Positions 35,858 through 49,300 of a stretch of DNA of 64,000 nt are shown piece by piece. Position numbers and translations under genes: made by a program. The notes beneath the pieces are model-generated. The model searched no databases and was not told the origin of the DNA. It saw nothing but the letters and a program-made list of their open reading frames with translations. The stretch spans positions 46,770,443 to 46,834,442 of the forward strand of contig JACDQD010000001.1 in assembly GCA_019843655.1 (NCBI GenBank), written 5' to 3'. This DNA comes from Lethocerus indicus. Lineage: Eukaryota > Arthropoda > Insecta > Hemiptera > Belostomatidae. Every line of letters begins with the position of its first letter. The stretch's first letter is position 1.

Positions 35858-38629
35858 GTTTCTAAAATGTCATTCATTCAAGCGATCAAACCAAAAATTA
35901 AGAATCAAATTTTTATAACAGTAGGATTAAGTTTGTCAATATATCTGATGAACTTTTCACTCAAGAAAAATATAATATACAGAATATACACAAGCCAAAC
36001 CATCGATGTAGCTATTAGCTCTAATAATAACTGGTTATAGATACATCGCAACATTTTAAATAACTTCTAACTAATACGATATTATAAACCTGAATTCTTC
36101 ACTTCTATACAAAAATTAATAGTGTTAAATATCACTTTTATATATTCAATACTATAGTTATTCCTAAAACTATTTGATATGGTAAATAAGTAAATAAATT
36201 GTATGTATACATATATAATTATATTAATTTAGTTTACAGAAATAAAATAACGTACAAACACAGTAATATAGCGTAGTGTCGTGTGTATATATATTAAACC
36301 AAACCCAAATTATATGTTATAAACTCTCACGTCATAACCAGTACACTTAAACGATTATATGCGTTGAATAATAAAATAAAATAATTCTTAAAATATTCAT
36401 ATTCTGATCTGCTGGTATTTTCATCTTAAGTAACTAAAACAGGTAACTAAAGAAACAAAGACGTACAATTATAATACTAACAGAACACAACTACGGAAAC
36501 TTAACTGTTTACAAAATGAAACGCGGAAAAACTATTACCACTACAAACGAAGTTTCAAAAAAATTCCCTCCAAAATATTTGTAGATCAAAAATTATTCAC
36601 AGTTCCTTTTTTAAAAAATAGGAAATAATAAATAAATTTTAGGAAGTAATGAATTTACTGCCTAATGTTCAATTAATTAACCATTAATAAAAGTAAATAA
36701 ATTAAAGCGCATAACAGATCACAGGACACCTCTTTACGCAATACAAGAAAAGGCGGTTAGGTTTGTTATTAATTACAAATAAAAATAGTCGAATATGAAC
36801 TATTTCTGCGGTAATTTTAAACAATTATTTATGAGTTAGGAGTAGCTTATAAAACTTTAGGAATTTAGATTTGACGTTCTCTAATTACGGTATCAAAAAT
36901 GTTCTAGAGATTCTCAATGTAATTTAGGTCGGTTTTTTTAATTAGCGGGGTACGTTCTACAGCTACTATTTTTGTATATTTATATAGCCCCACGTACTTG
37001 CATCAAATCAATTAACTGTACCATTTTTTATATGCTATCTAATAAAAATATATACTGTATGAGCATACATACAGGAGCATTCTACACGATTAATTAATAA
37101 CATTTTGGCGATTTACTTCAAATGTTAGCGTTATATATCATAAAATACAAATAGAAGGAAAGACAGACGTCCGTAAAAAACTAATTCTCCACAGAAGTAA
37201 TTAGACAAAACTAATGCCACTTAGCTTGCCATAAAGATACAACAATGACAAAATAACTACACCCTCGCAGTTATCATACATAGTATCTACTAATTAATAT
37301 AGACACACATATAGTGGAGTTTATTTTTCTAATTCAACAGCAGACTCAGTTAAAACTGCTGTAATCTATCCAAAAATATCATTTAATGGGGAAATTTTAT
37401 ATTCTTAAGCTCATCAAATCATTATGCCCTTGGCTGATAATCCTCATTTCAAATCAAATTCATTATATAAATAATTTCATTAAATATTTTTATTTTGTGT
37501 TTGTTTTCTTCTTCTATCTTATGGGTTTAATGGTAATACCTCGAACCAGCCCAAATTTCTTTAAAATATAAATTAAGTCAACATAAAATATACAGTATTG
37601 TAAAAAAAATCATATGGTTATTGGTATAAATAAAAGGCAATAAATTGCCACATACTAAATATGCACAATTAGTTCACTACAATGTGAATGACATTTATTC
37701 AAATGCTTATATAATTCTCATACAGGAAAGGCATTCATAAAATAATTCATTTTAAAACATTGAAATGTTATGGACATTAGGTGCTAAAGAATGAAGTGAA
37801 TGGATCCAAAATATAAAGAGATAAATATTTTAACTACAATATAAATTAATAAAATGAAGAAAATCATAGATATATGAAAATTTCATCTGAAATTCATAAG
37901 CTGTTTACTGCTAACAATTCATTTGCTCTTTTGCAAGAATCTATTGTTATGAATGAAGGTGGTTTGGACAATCCATTTAAAAGGCAGCATATTTTTCATA
38001 AGCAAAAAAAATAGGTTCAAATCTATAAAGAGGAAAATCAAATAAAAACTTTTGTGTAAATACAATTTGCATATAATTTGCCATGCTGTAAATTACAATT
38101 AATGACAATATCAGAGACTTCCAGCATTAGTCTCATTATGGTGTTCTTAACCACTCTGAGGGTAATCAAATTAAACTACCATTTGATAGTTAAACTAACA
38201 CATTTGAAAAATAAACTACAAATATTATTTGTGCAATAGCCAAACCAACTGCTTAAACACTTATTTCTGAGATCACATTTTCGTACTTATGGATAATAAA
38301 GGTTTATATACATTTTTACGTTAAGCCTAAAAATTAAACAACTAACCACTCAAAGATTTTCTTTTGACATACGTTTTCTTTGGTTTTTATTATTTTGACA
38401 CTATATGACTATTTGAAGATGAACCAACTAGAGTATATTATTTTTTTGTTTTCTTTTAATAAAAATAAATTACATTAACAAAAAGAAGGCAAAATGGACT
38501 ATTCATTATTTGACAGTCTTGAAAATAAATTTTACGTTGCTAATATTAAAAGGATAAGTCCTGAAATCAAGTAGCAAATACAATAAATTTAACTTCCTAA
38601 AAGAATGGATACAATGAAAAGAAGCTTTA
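35858..38629. other. STAG 5' region and UNC119 3' region
   Basis: These 2.8 kb separate the STAG start codon from the UNC119 stop codon; both genes are on the minus strand. The noncoding first exon and promoter of STAG should lie in the left part, where CG dinucleotides are commoner (about 36480-37000). The right part is very A+T-rich and probably UNC119 3' UTR and spacer. No coding frame or repeat family was recognised. Confidence 0.45.
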
Positions 38630-41043
38630 TCAGTCCACATCCTCTAGACCACCATTATATGCGTATTCAGCTTTGTTGTGCATTATTAACTGGTTATCCA
38701 CAAAATAAAAGCTATCAGATCTTGTTTCAAACGGGTTACTGACCATATCTGAAACTATAAATCACCAGATTAAAGTGGTTCCATCCACAAATAAACGGAC
38801 AAAAAGCTTGGAATAAATGATACATCACCATGTATACAATATTTCACAACTGATGTAGCCTTGTTGATTTGTTAAATTAGCTAATATGAACTGGGAAATT
38901 GGGTAATAAATGACACAGTAACTTTTAAAACATTTACCTAAGCTTTCTGATAGCTCGGGAAAGTGGTAAATGTGCTCACAGGTATTGAGACTATTTGGTA
39001 TACAAAACCCAAATTCAAAATCGTAACTTTTTAATAGGAGATCTTTATAGTAATGACGCTCTATCATCCTAAAATTTGACAGTGGACTATCACCAACAGT
39101 GAACTCAACCCTGGAATAAAGTAATAACAAATTTAAAAAGTTTTACAATAAAAGGAAAGGTCTCTGGCATTTGTAATATGCATTAAAATATGGTCTATCA
39201 ATGAAATAATCACTAAAAAAAGATTATCCATATTAATGAGGCCTCTGGCTTGAGATGAATCACAAATTTCTGAATTTTAACCTTCAGAAATGATTTTATA
39301 TGAATTCCGTAATTTTAGCAGATCAGTTTTCATAGATAGAACAGTTTATTATATTTCAATCTGAATAAATCATGTTTCTGAGGAAATCATACCAGCATGT
39401 TGATGAACTGGCACAAGCTTATCAATAAATGAGAACTACATTTTTTATATCTACCCACTATCAACAGAATCAATTAGATTTTCTCTGAATGCCATATGTA
39501 AGAAAATAAATTGTTGCCAATAACAATTATTTGGATCTATTAGAAATATACAAAATAAAAATGCTTACGTAGCACCAATGGTTTTTAAATCTAAAAAGCG
39601 GGGAGTGAATTGGTATCTAATAAAACGGCCACAATTTGGATCTTGATAATCAGTGTCAACATCAGATAAATTGGTCGATATATCTAAAACAAAAAATATA
39701 TTAAAAATATCATTTATTTAAACGATGAAAATTTTATTAATGGGTTAAAACAACTACGTAATTATAAAATTCAGAAATAAATAATAATTACATAATGGAG
39801 TGATTAATTTAATCTGAAGACTGAGTGGGCTGTGGCATGTGTTCCAGATGCCAGGCCGCTCAGCCTGTGTTGGGAGTTCGATTCTCACTACACGCATAAC
39901 AACTGGTTGTTTGTGTTGTCCTTATATTAAATTAAATTAATTAGGATTTAGGTTAAACAGCATTCAACAGCTGAAATATATATCTCAGTAATTTAAAATA
40001 ACAATGTATCACCTCCAGTTAGTGGTTTGGAAACGTCGAATAATATCTTCCCACTTTCCATGTCTCTTATTTTGTATCTCACGAATTCTATATCATAAAC
40101 ATTGGCATCAGGGGGGCAAAGGTAATCTGAAAAAAAGGAAATAAAAAGTTTAAGGAAGTTATAAAATGAAGTTTTAAGTTTGATGAAGTTATAATACACA
40201 ACTAAAATGGTATAATTCTCTGGGTGTATGTTTCTGACCTGTTACAAGATTGTAGTGATTATTTAATCATTCCAACAACAGTATAATACAATTATTATAA
40301 AAATATACAAGAATATAATAAAATACATATACATGATGGTTATAAAACAAACAGTGATTTGAATAAGAATATAAAATGTTTATATGAATATGACCATACT
40401 GACAGTAGAGAACTATCACTGTGGAAATATCCTTACTGTGCACCACTAACCTTATAAGCTTATTCACAATTTCATTTCCACAAAGTTATTACCTATTTAT
40501 TTATTATAGCTTACTCTTTGTAACAGCACGCAATTTGAGAACATCCTGCGGTGACACTACCTTCTTCTTTAAAAGCGATTCCTCAGTTATTTCTGGAAAC
40601 AGCAAATGACAATTCAATTACAGTTGGCATTACTACTTAAAAATGTTTTTGAATTTACATTAGGCATTAACCACAAATGAGGATTCAAAATGCTTTGATA
40701 TAATCTCCCTGAATATAAACTAATTAAGACATATTCATAGGTCCATGTTTCAAATATGTCATCGAACATTCGTTGTCAACATTTTTTGAAGCATATTTTA
40801 ATGGAAATATACAAGCATAGTTAACAAATTAACAGCAGAAATTACCCCAAATGTGCACCCATCGTTGATTTTAAAATATAGGACGTTCGTATAAGGTTAC
40901 ATGAAAGAAAATTAAGAAATACGAGTTTAAACAAGCTGAAATAAAAAACTAAACTTGAAAACAAGACAAAACTTACCGGGGTGATCATTGGATTTGCTAT
41001 TTGCGGACATGTTTCTGTTTTTATTCGAAGATTTAAGAGCCAT
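38630..41043 (-). CDS. unc-119: UNC119 lipid-binding chaperone
   Basis: UNC119 proteins wrap the myristoylated N-termini of cargo such as G-protein alpha subunits and ciliary proteins and release them under Arl2/Arl3 control. Exons: 41043-40977, 40592-40515, 40126-40013, 39683-39569, 39110-38938, 38748-38630; 221 aa (human UNC119 is 240). The disordered N-terminus ([17 protein letters not shown]) is followed by the beta-sandwich domain. Matches to the human protein: [81 protein letters not shown] and [20 protein letters not shown]. The splice at 40515/40126 yields TKNYLCPP; the D seen in unspliced sequence is not coded. All six exons join in phase. Confidence 0.96.
39822..39960 (+). mobile_element. 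tRNA-derived SINE-like element, second family
   Basis: In the UNC119 intron between coding exons 3 and 4, GACTGAGTGGGCTGTGGCAT resembles a pol III A-box region. GGGAGTTCGATTCTCAC, about 55 bases downstream, is a good B-box. The spacing fits a tRNA-derived head. The body differs from the 30151-type SINE, so this is probably a separate family. Ends and target-site duplication are not resolved. Confidence 0.6.
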
Positions 41044-41275
41044 ATCAATATTTCCTCATACCAAAATCCACTTCAACTTACTCTAGATTTAGGAGTGTGG
41101 GAAAATAAATTTTCTGGGTAACGTTCGCGAAGTTAACTGAAACGGCAACTACAAAATTTGACAATCAGGTCGAACAACCACCTACAGAAAACAAAACACT
41201 GAACAATAATAACTAACAACTTTATATGGAATTACTAGAACTCACATAAAAGTAAATAAATAAACAAAATATAAG

Positions 41276-41278
<3 letters not shown>

Positions 41279-41307
<29 letters not shown>
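41279..41307. repeat. (TA)n microsatellite
   Basis: About 14 TA units followed by CATACATACA, some 240 bases upstream of the UNC119 start codon in the divergent promoter interval. Confidence 0.95.
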
Positions 41308-41311
<4 letters not shown>

Positions 41312-43582
41312 CATACAGGTTTCTTTAAACAATACATATTTTTTTCTTGCTATTGCATTTACCTATTTCCACTGTGGTAGAAATAGGAAGAAAAAGGGAA
41401 TATTGGGACTTACAAAATTGACTTGTTTTTTCATGAGAGTAAATTAAAAAAAAATCGTGTAACGGTAAGTATAATTCGAGAAACATAAATTAATTCCGAA
41501 TCCAAACGAACGTGTTCTTAATAAAAGCTCTGTGCAAGGTATACATGTTGAGCCGCAACTCTTGATACACACTTGCAGATATCACTTATTTAAAGGTATT
41601 TCTCAAGATTTTGGGAACAAATGCTGTAATATAGACACTCGGTTAAATATCTTTCAACTCCACATTTTTTTTGCCTTATGGCAATCTTTGAATTATCTTT
41701 CTTATGGCGGTAAGTAGAACAACTGAATTCTGAAATGTATTTTTATTTACGGACAAGGTATATATTTCGGGCCCCTGCTTGTATTGTTCACCTTGCTGCT
41801 ATTCTATCTTTTAAGAATACTACACAGTTTCATTTCAATGAGATTCGTTCGAATATTATTTTTCTGTGGCTAGAAACAAAAGTGAGTAATATTTTTGAAA
41901 TTTTTTTAACTGCATCTTTCGAATTAATAATTTTTGGTTCGTTTTCTAATAGCATACAACGTTTCCAGGAATCGTCCGAATTAAAAGTAGAATGTGAGGG
42001 TTAAAATTTGAAACATTTTTGCTTGGCCGGGGGGGGGGCCTTCTAAATGAACAAAATTGTAGGCATCAAGTGTAAGATCTAATAAATTTGTGAGCTCGGA
42101 AATAAAAATCAGATCGAGAAGACTCAAAATTTCGACTCGCGAATAAAATCCCACCACTGAAATTCGTCTGTCTTTAAATATTTTTGAACGGCTACCAGCT
42201 TGTCGAAAATACACCCTGATAGTTGGGCTGGCAATTAATTCGGGGATCGTGTATTCGGTGAAACTCGGTTATTTTTTCAATTGGTCCTGTGGTTGTTATT
42301 ATTTTTAGCGAAAAGATTTGGGTTTTTGTTATAAATCCGGGCAAGTTGATGTAGGCTTGCTTGCAGTTTATAGTCCGCCATTATCTGTGGTCCTTCGACT
42401 CATCGTAAATACTCGGGTTTACTTTCCATTCTATGTACGTGAGTGGATCGGCAAGATGTTTCCGTTATTGTTTGTTTGATTCTCGGTACAGTGAAGTGGG
42501 CCCAGTAGCGATTTGTAAGTATATTTCCGTTATTTCACGGTAATCTGTCCTTCTCTAGCTTGTGTGTTCGTTCAGTGCTCGTTGTTTCCATAATTTTATG
42601 TTATCGCAGTGACCGAGAAATGTCAGGCCGCTGAATTTTGAAGTTCGGCCGGACTTTAGGTGCGTTTTGTTAATAAAATTTTAATTTCGGCACTAATCTG
42701 CGTACATTAATGTGCTAAAGCAACAGTTTGATGTTTGTTATGGGTAAAATGAGATTTTAGTTCTGTTTTGGCAGGCGCGTATTTTTCGTTTCGGACTAAT
42801 TGAGATTAGCTTTGAATTATCATATTTTTGGATTATTTTCCGACCCTCGTGCAAACAGGTGTATGGATTCAGGTTTCTATAAGTTGAAAATTATTATATA
42901 TAGTTAATGTTTTTAATTAATTCAATTTTGGTAATGTCATCCATTTTCATATTCGTTAGGTATATTTAGATTAATTCATTAAGAGTACTGGATTTGTAAA
43001 GGGAAGACTAAGATTTCTAAAAATGTGATCCTCTAATAATTTGGTACAGTTCTTGTTATCTTCCTCCTATTTTTATTAGTGATTCCTCCTTTGTCTTTTT
43101 TAAATTTTATGCATCTTATAATTATGAAGTAATTTTTGCAATTGTTTAAATATGTGTCATTATATGTGAGAGTAATTATTTTGTAAATGCATAAACAGAA
43201 AAAAAATATATGTACACATAAATTGTATAAACTTTTTTCCACTCTAGAATATTGAAGTATGTTTAAGTGATCTTCAATATATTTCTTAAAAAGATCCGTC
43301 TATTAATTTTAATATAATATATTAGCTTCGAACATTCAATACAATTTATTAAAATGTTATGAATGATGCAGTTCAGTGAATTTCTTGTAGTAACCTAATT
43401 TCAGACCGAATGAACTTATTATATATTAATTTTGCTTCAATCTTATTCATTCAGCATATAAGTACCAGGTAACTGCCAAAAAGTGTAGAAATATGAACAC
43501 AACTGTAGAATACAACTAGGCATTTTGAAAACTTTCGTAGTAGTATAGTTTGTCAAGTTTCTATGATTATGCAAAGATATTC

Positions 43583-43660
43583 TAATAATCTCCCTCTCTG
43601 TTTCTCTCTCCTCCTCTCTCTCACACTGTTTCCTTCGCTCTCTCTCTCACTCTCTCTGGA
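43583..43660. repeat. CT-rich pyrimidine tract
   Basis: An almost pure C/T stretch dominated by CTCTCT runs, interrupted by TTTC and CACTG. It could pair as GAGA-type sites on the other strand or be a decayed (CT)n microsatellite. It lies in the probable first intron of the ZNF292-like gene. Confidence 0.85.
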
Positions 43661-44372
43661 TGTTATGTTAGTTATAAGTTATATTATTTGGAAATCTTAA
43701 TATTTTTAAACACAACATGTGTGAAAATATTGAAACTTGTTAGGGTATAGTAAAACTTGTGTTTATAGATAGCATTAAAAAATAATTGCTTTAGTTAGTA
43801 GAACTGTTAAATTTATTTATGTTGCATGTATAATGTAAAATATACTAATTCACAAATATCTTAATTTTGTTGGATGCCAATTATGCGATAATCCAGATTT
43901 AGGAAGTACTGTAAGCATGAATCAATGATTACTAATTTTTCTTTAAATTCTATCAGTACACAGCATGTATCACAAAATTTCAAAGTACGTCATTTGTGGA
44001 ACCCATTTGTGTGAAAACATATCTTAGAGTGATAATTGTTGTGCATGAATGTTGTTTATTTGGGATTTTTCATTCATGTTTCAATAACATGTTTACCTTA
44101 TTTGTAAGTATTAAATCTATACTATAGATGTACAGTTGTGGGCTAAACTTTTGCATTTTCATTTCTAAAACTTCTGTTTAAATTGTCATTACATTATGTT
44201 ACAGTTCAAGGCAAGTATATTATTGTTTGTAATAATGCATAACATTGAATACAAAAAATATGACTTGGGAGAGATACATTTTTCTTAAAAAATATATTTT
44301 GTATGGTTTATAATATTTTCTCCTTGAAAGTTCGTTCATTATCTAACAAACATTTTTTATATATAAATTATG

Positions 44373-44610
44373 CCGTAGATTTGTTGTGTTTCTGCCTCCT
44401 CTCTCTGGTTTGGTCTTTTGCTAGACCAGTTTCGGCTGCTCGCCATCTTCAGTAGCGGTGTTAGTCACTATTGGCACTTTGGATGTTTTTCGGGCATCCT
44501 CACTGCACTGTCACTGTCACTTGTAGTGTGGTGAAGATGGCCAGCAGCCGAAACCGGTCTAGCAAAAGACCAAACAGCGAAAGGAGACAGAAACACAGCA
44601 AATCTACGGT
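44373..44610. mobile_element. Foldback MITE, short copy
   Basis: This 238-bp element has about 75-bp terminal inverted repeats: the left arm runs CCGTAGATTTGTTG to GCTGCTCGCCATCTTC, and the right arm is its reverse complement with few mismatches. The loop shares CACTATTGGCACTTTGGATG with the long copy at 7982-8319. The right flank is TA; the left flank is TG, consistent with a mutated TA duplication. No coding capacity. Confidence 0.88.
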
Positions 44611-46393
44611 ATTCCGTTAGATTTAAAAGTGATGTAATGTAACAATAATGAAATAATATAGTGACTGACATTTGTGACAAAAGGATATATATGAAAAAAT
44701 GAATTTTACCTTTTAATTTTGTAAAGTATTTCCACACATCATGTGCACATGAGAGTATCCTATCAGCATTGTCACTGCATTGTTACCTGTGTTCTTTGGT
44801 AACTAATGTTTAATTGTTATTTATTACCCCACTTTATTACCAATGATGATAAGCTAAAAATCTAGTGTTATTGCGAGTAACTAAGTGGATAAAAATCATA
44901 ACAGTGATTCAAATTGTAATTTGTTGAAGAGTCTGTTCTTAATTAAAGATCTACATATTCAAATTTATAATTAATTTATAATTGTTTGAGAAAAAAATAA
45001 CTGGAGGATAAGACTTAATGACAGTTGTTTCTTTGGTTGTTTAAGTCGAATGCTTGGACAATTTGCTTAGCCATTGGAAACACAATTCTCACAGAATTTG
45101 CAACATTTCTCTAGTTGCAAATGTATAATTATTCATTGATTTTCATATAATCTTTACATATTAATGGTAAAATTATTAAAATGATTATCATTAAAAAATT
45201 ATATTATTATTGTTAGCATTTTTTTTTTAATGGTTTATATAACTAAAGGATGGAAATGAGTATTAGTGATACTTTATATTTCCTACTTGTAAGTCATTTT
45301 CAATTCTGTTAAGATTGAAAATGAACCCTTTATTTTTAATTTAACATAATTATACAAATTTAGAAATAAAGTGCCTAGATAACACAATGGAACATAAGAA
45401 CCTTACGAGTACATATGTTAGGTTATATTTATAGCTAGATAAATGAAAAAATGTTAGCTTAATATTAGAATATCATCGTAGATATTGTTTTAGGGATTAT
45501 GAAATACCTGTCAGGTTAATAAGCTGGTTTAGTTAGTAGGCTATAGCTCTGATAAGTTGTCCTTGGACTCAGTTGTGTAGGTTTCTAACATTGTTCATAA
45601 TAGTGGGCCGGATATTGCACTCTAATAATAAATTAAAAAATAAATATAATACTATAATTTTTCATTGTTTTATTATTTTGCTTGTTTATATATAATTTAT
45701 TTCTATACATTAAATTAACAAATAATCCATCCCCCCTCCTATCACTTTCTATACATCTATCTTTCATACCCATACACATTAATACATAACCATATACAAT
45801 ACATATGTGCTTGGGCTTGTAACTATTTTCTTAAATCTTTCCCATCTGCTTTTAATTGATAATTTATTCTATTTACAGTATTTTGTAGCCACCCGAAAGC
45901 ATTTTTATCGCCTGACAAAAATTCTTATTTCTGCATTTGTTACTACTTTTTATTTTTTTTTACATAGTATAATCTAATAACTCAACAGAAAAAAAATGTT
46001 CATCCTTTTGAAATCAAAATTATTGTTTGCCATTTGTTTGAATAATTTGTTCTTTATCATTTTTGATGAATACAAAAGAGCTCTGAGATCTCCAAGTGAA
46101 AATTAAATTTATGAACACAGAGGGATTGTGGGTTCAGTTTTTGTTCTAGATTTGTTCAGCTGATGGAATCTTGGTATTTTTCTTTATTGCTGTTATGAAT
46201 GGCCCTCACGACTATCGCCAATTTTATTTTCCCCCCTTTTTTCTTTTGAGGATAAAGATGTTTTATCCTTGCGAAATTTGTCAAAAGAATTATATCGATC
46301 TTTTATTATCAGCACTACACAATTAGGTTATAATGAAGGTTTTTTATTTTCAGAATTTCATCATCAGGTATTTATTGTGAATTATTATGACAG

Positions 46394-49300
46394 TGTTACG
46401 CCAAAGATTTGCTCTCACTCCTGTTAGGAAGATGTGAAATACTTTATGAAATGGGTCTAAAGGAACGAATACTAGTGGTAAGTTTGTAAACACTTGTACT
46501 ATATATCAGGTTAGGGAATAGAAAGGTAGGACAATTATTTTTAACTAATTTTATTAATTCGAAATTAAGTTACAAACAACAACAATACAACTGTTATTTT
46601 ATATTTAAAAAAGTGATCATAACTATCATCATAATTATATAGTTAATTATAACTTTATATAACTTAATATAACAAATTAGCAATTTTTAGTAAAAATATA
46701 AGTAAAAGAAGGAAGAGAGGATGTATTAATATTTCACATATTTTGAAAATATGTGTGTTATTTTCCATTTGTAATAATATTGATTCTATTAGATTCAAAT
46801 AATCAAATGGGGTTTCATATGTCCATTTTCTAATTGTCCATAGAATGAAACTTTGGCACATTAAAACAGTGCATTTATGATCATGGGCAAGACAAAATAA
46901 TTATTTTTTAAAATATGATATTAATAGTGTATGCTGACTATTATTTAAGAATAAATGATAAATACGAATTTGTGGAAGTTAATGAATTTAGTTAAAGAAT
47001 ACTATTCAAAGTATGGTGAGTATTCCAAATTACTAATTATCTATAGAAAATTAATTAACATAATAATAATTATTATTATTATAATTAACATTAATTGTGT
47101 CTTTGGTCAGTGATTAATGCATTTATGATTATTGAAATAAAATTAATAAATTTGTAGTGCATTACATTTCCCTTTCTCATTTTATTTCCTCAAATTATTT
47201 GAGTTACACATTCCTATAATATGTCAAGCTTTGAGTTATATATTTCATGATAAACATGAAATTTTATATTGTGCCAATATCTTTCCACCAAATTTGTTTA
47301 TTATAATTTAAGCATAATTTCAATTTTCTATATAATTTTAAATTTGTATATAATTTCTGATATAAAAAGTAAGATTAAAAAAAATATAAAACTTCTGGTA
47401 GGGTTGGATTTTCAGATATTCATTACATTTACATTTTTAAAATTTAAATACTGGCTCAAAACTGTTTGTATGAAATATATGAAACTCCAAAGAAAGATTC
47501 ATGTTAATAATAATAGTGTAAATCACTACTAATTATAGTAAAAAATTACAGTTCATTAAATTATTTATAAATTTATATAATTGACTTTTTTACTTAATTA
47601 CAATCATTTTATTCAATGCTTGCCAGTGTCAGTGATCTCTAAGCTGAAAGTGTTTGGGAAACAAAATGCTGATAATTGACAAGCATAATTTAGAACTATC
47701 TTATCATGAGTATTATTTATGAAAAATAAATGCACTTGAATAAATCAATCTTATTTTGGTGCTTGTTTTAATTTCATCATTTGTCATTTTAAGTTCACTG
47801 TATTGTTTATTTTAATTGAGGTCCTTAAGTATATACATAAAAGGGTTTCTTTTTGTGGAATAACATTGTTATCATTGGCTTTTCTTTAGTTTTAATTTCC
47901 CCAGTCAAATTCTCGATTTATTTCTCTGATTGATTACTCGACCTTTCAGTGATGTTAGTTTTCTGTGTTCCTTCAGCTATACTGTTCAGAAATGATGTCA
48001 ATTCTCATCAACAAATTAGCAGTTAACCGACAAGTTGTTGAATAATTTGGTCATCATAGGTCTAGGCTCTTACTTTGTGTATGTATTTAGTCATTGTTAT
48101 GATGTTACGAAGTGTACTCGTTTAATAATACAAGTATTGTATGTTAAAATACATCGAAAGTAAAACAAATGGAATCAATACCTTAATTGCATAGATTAAA
48201 GCGAAGTAAGAATTTTATAACATATAATGGTTCTGTTTCATTTACTTGAAAATAATGAAAAAAGAGAAAACTATGAAAGATTATGCTATGGTAGACATGG
48301 ACCCAGAAAAATGTAGTTAGACTGGGTGGTTACAATATAGACTGAACAGTAATTAGCAGAGCAAAATCAATTTCATATCGCCTAACAGACCTGACTATAA
48401 TAGAATTGAGACAGTTATTTACAACATAGTTGTTATTAGTATTGCTTCAGTGTAATATAATCTTAGTATAACTAACTCTTTCATTTGTTCTTTGCTTTTA
48501 TCTGGATCATTTTTTTTTTATTGTGGGAATGTTTCCATGAAGTTCATATTTGTTTTTAGTTGCCATATTCATTTGGTTATTCATTCTATGCTAAATATTT
48601 CTGTAAGCATGGATCATTTTAAACTATCCAGTAAATATATGTGCATTTAGAGGAATGTTCAATGTTATTTTATTTTCCCAGAAATATGATATGAAAATCT
48701 TGCATCAATATTGTTTAGCCTAAATTTGTATGTGGAACTTTTGCAGAGGGTACTGACCATGACTGCTGGCTGCGCTCTGTTGGCATTGGAAAATTTCTGT
48801 TCGACAAAATAGTACATTTAATTAGTTTAGTCTCCTCTTCTCCTTCATCCAATCTGTCTACCTTTGATTCTTATCTTCTTTTGTTTTGGAACCAATTGAT
48901 AATTCGAACACTTTCTTCATTGGTTAATATACATTTTGTTGTTATTTCTATGGTATAAACCATAAATGAATATTTGATTTTTATTTTTTCAAGGGGCTGG
49001 AAGGAATACTTAATGACAAAGAGAAAAAGTATATAGAAAAAGTAAATGCACTTTTGTCAGCATGGGAACATCTATCAATATTTATATCCGAGTCTTCACC
49101 AGAAGCTTCAGAGAACTTATTTAACCTTGTTCATAAGTGAGTAGCCAGGACGCTGACAATTATATTAAATTATGTTTCTGTCCCATTCTGTTTGTGTAAT
49201 TGCAGATGTTTTTGTTCAAAAAATGATTCAGTGGTAATTTAAAATTTATTATATACAATTTTTCAGATGTACATTACAAGTATTACTTCATGGTGATTGG

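Larger units (their letters stand above)
41044..46393. promoter_or_regulatory. Divergent upstream region of UNC119 (-) and the ZNF292-like gene (+)
   Basis: The left part is UNC119 promoter. Sequence at 42200-42700 is clearly more GC- and CG-rich than its surroundings and includes GCGATTT followed by a GTAAGT donor near 42512, so the first exon of the ZNF292-like gene probably starts here. Downstream to 46393 would then be its long first intron, containing the MITE at 44373 and a pyrimidine tract at 43583-43660. The short frames at 41532-42004 and 41981-42214 resemble no family I know. A G(10) run lies near 42030. Confidence 0.45.

Noticed and set aside
40842..41048. UNC119 translation continuing through 40976 without splicing
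   Set aside because: A GTAAGT donor follows HPG at 40976 and the next exon restores the conserved VSPQDVL block in phase; the read-through frame has no family match.
41532..42214. Overlapping short frames upstream of the ZNF292-like gene on both strands
   Set aside because: No recognisable domain, no splice signals that join them in phase, and residue composition typical of translated A+T-rich noncoding DNA.
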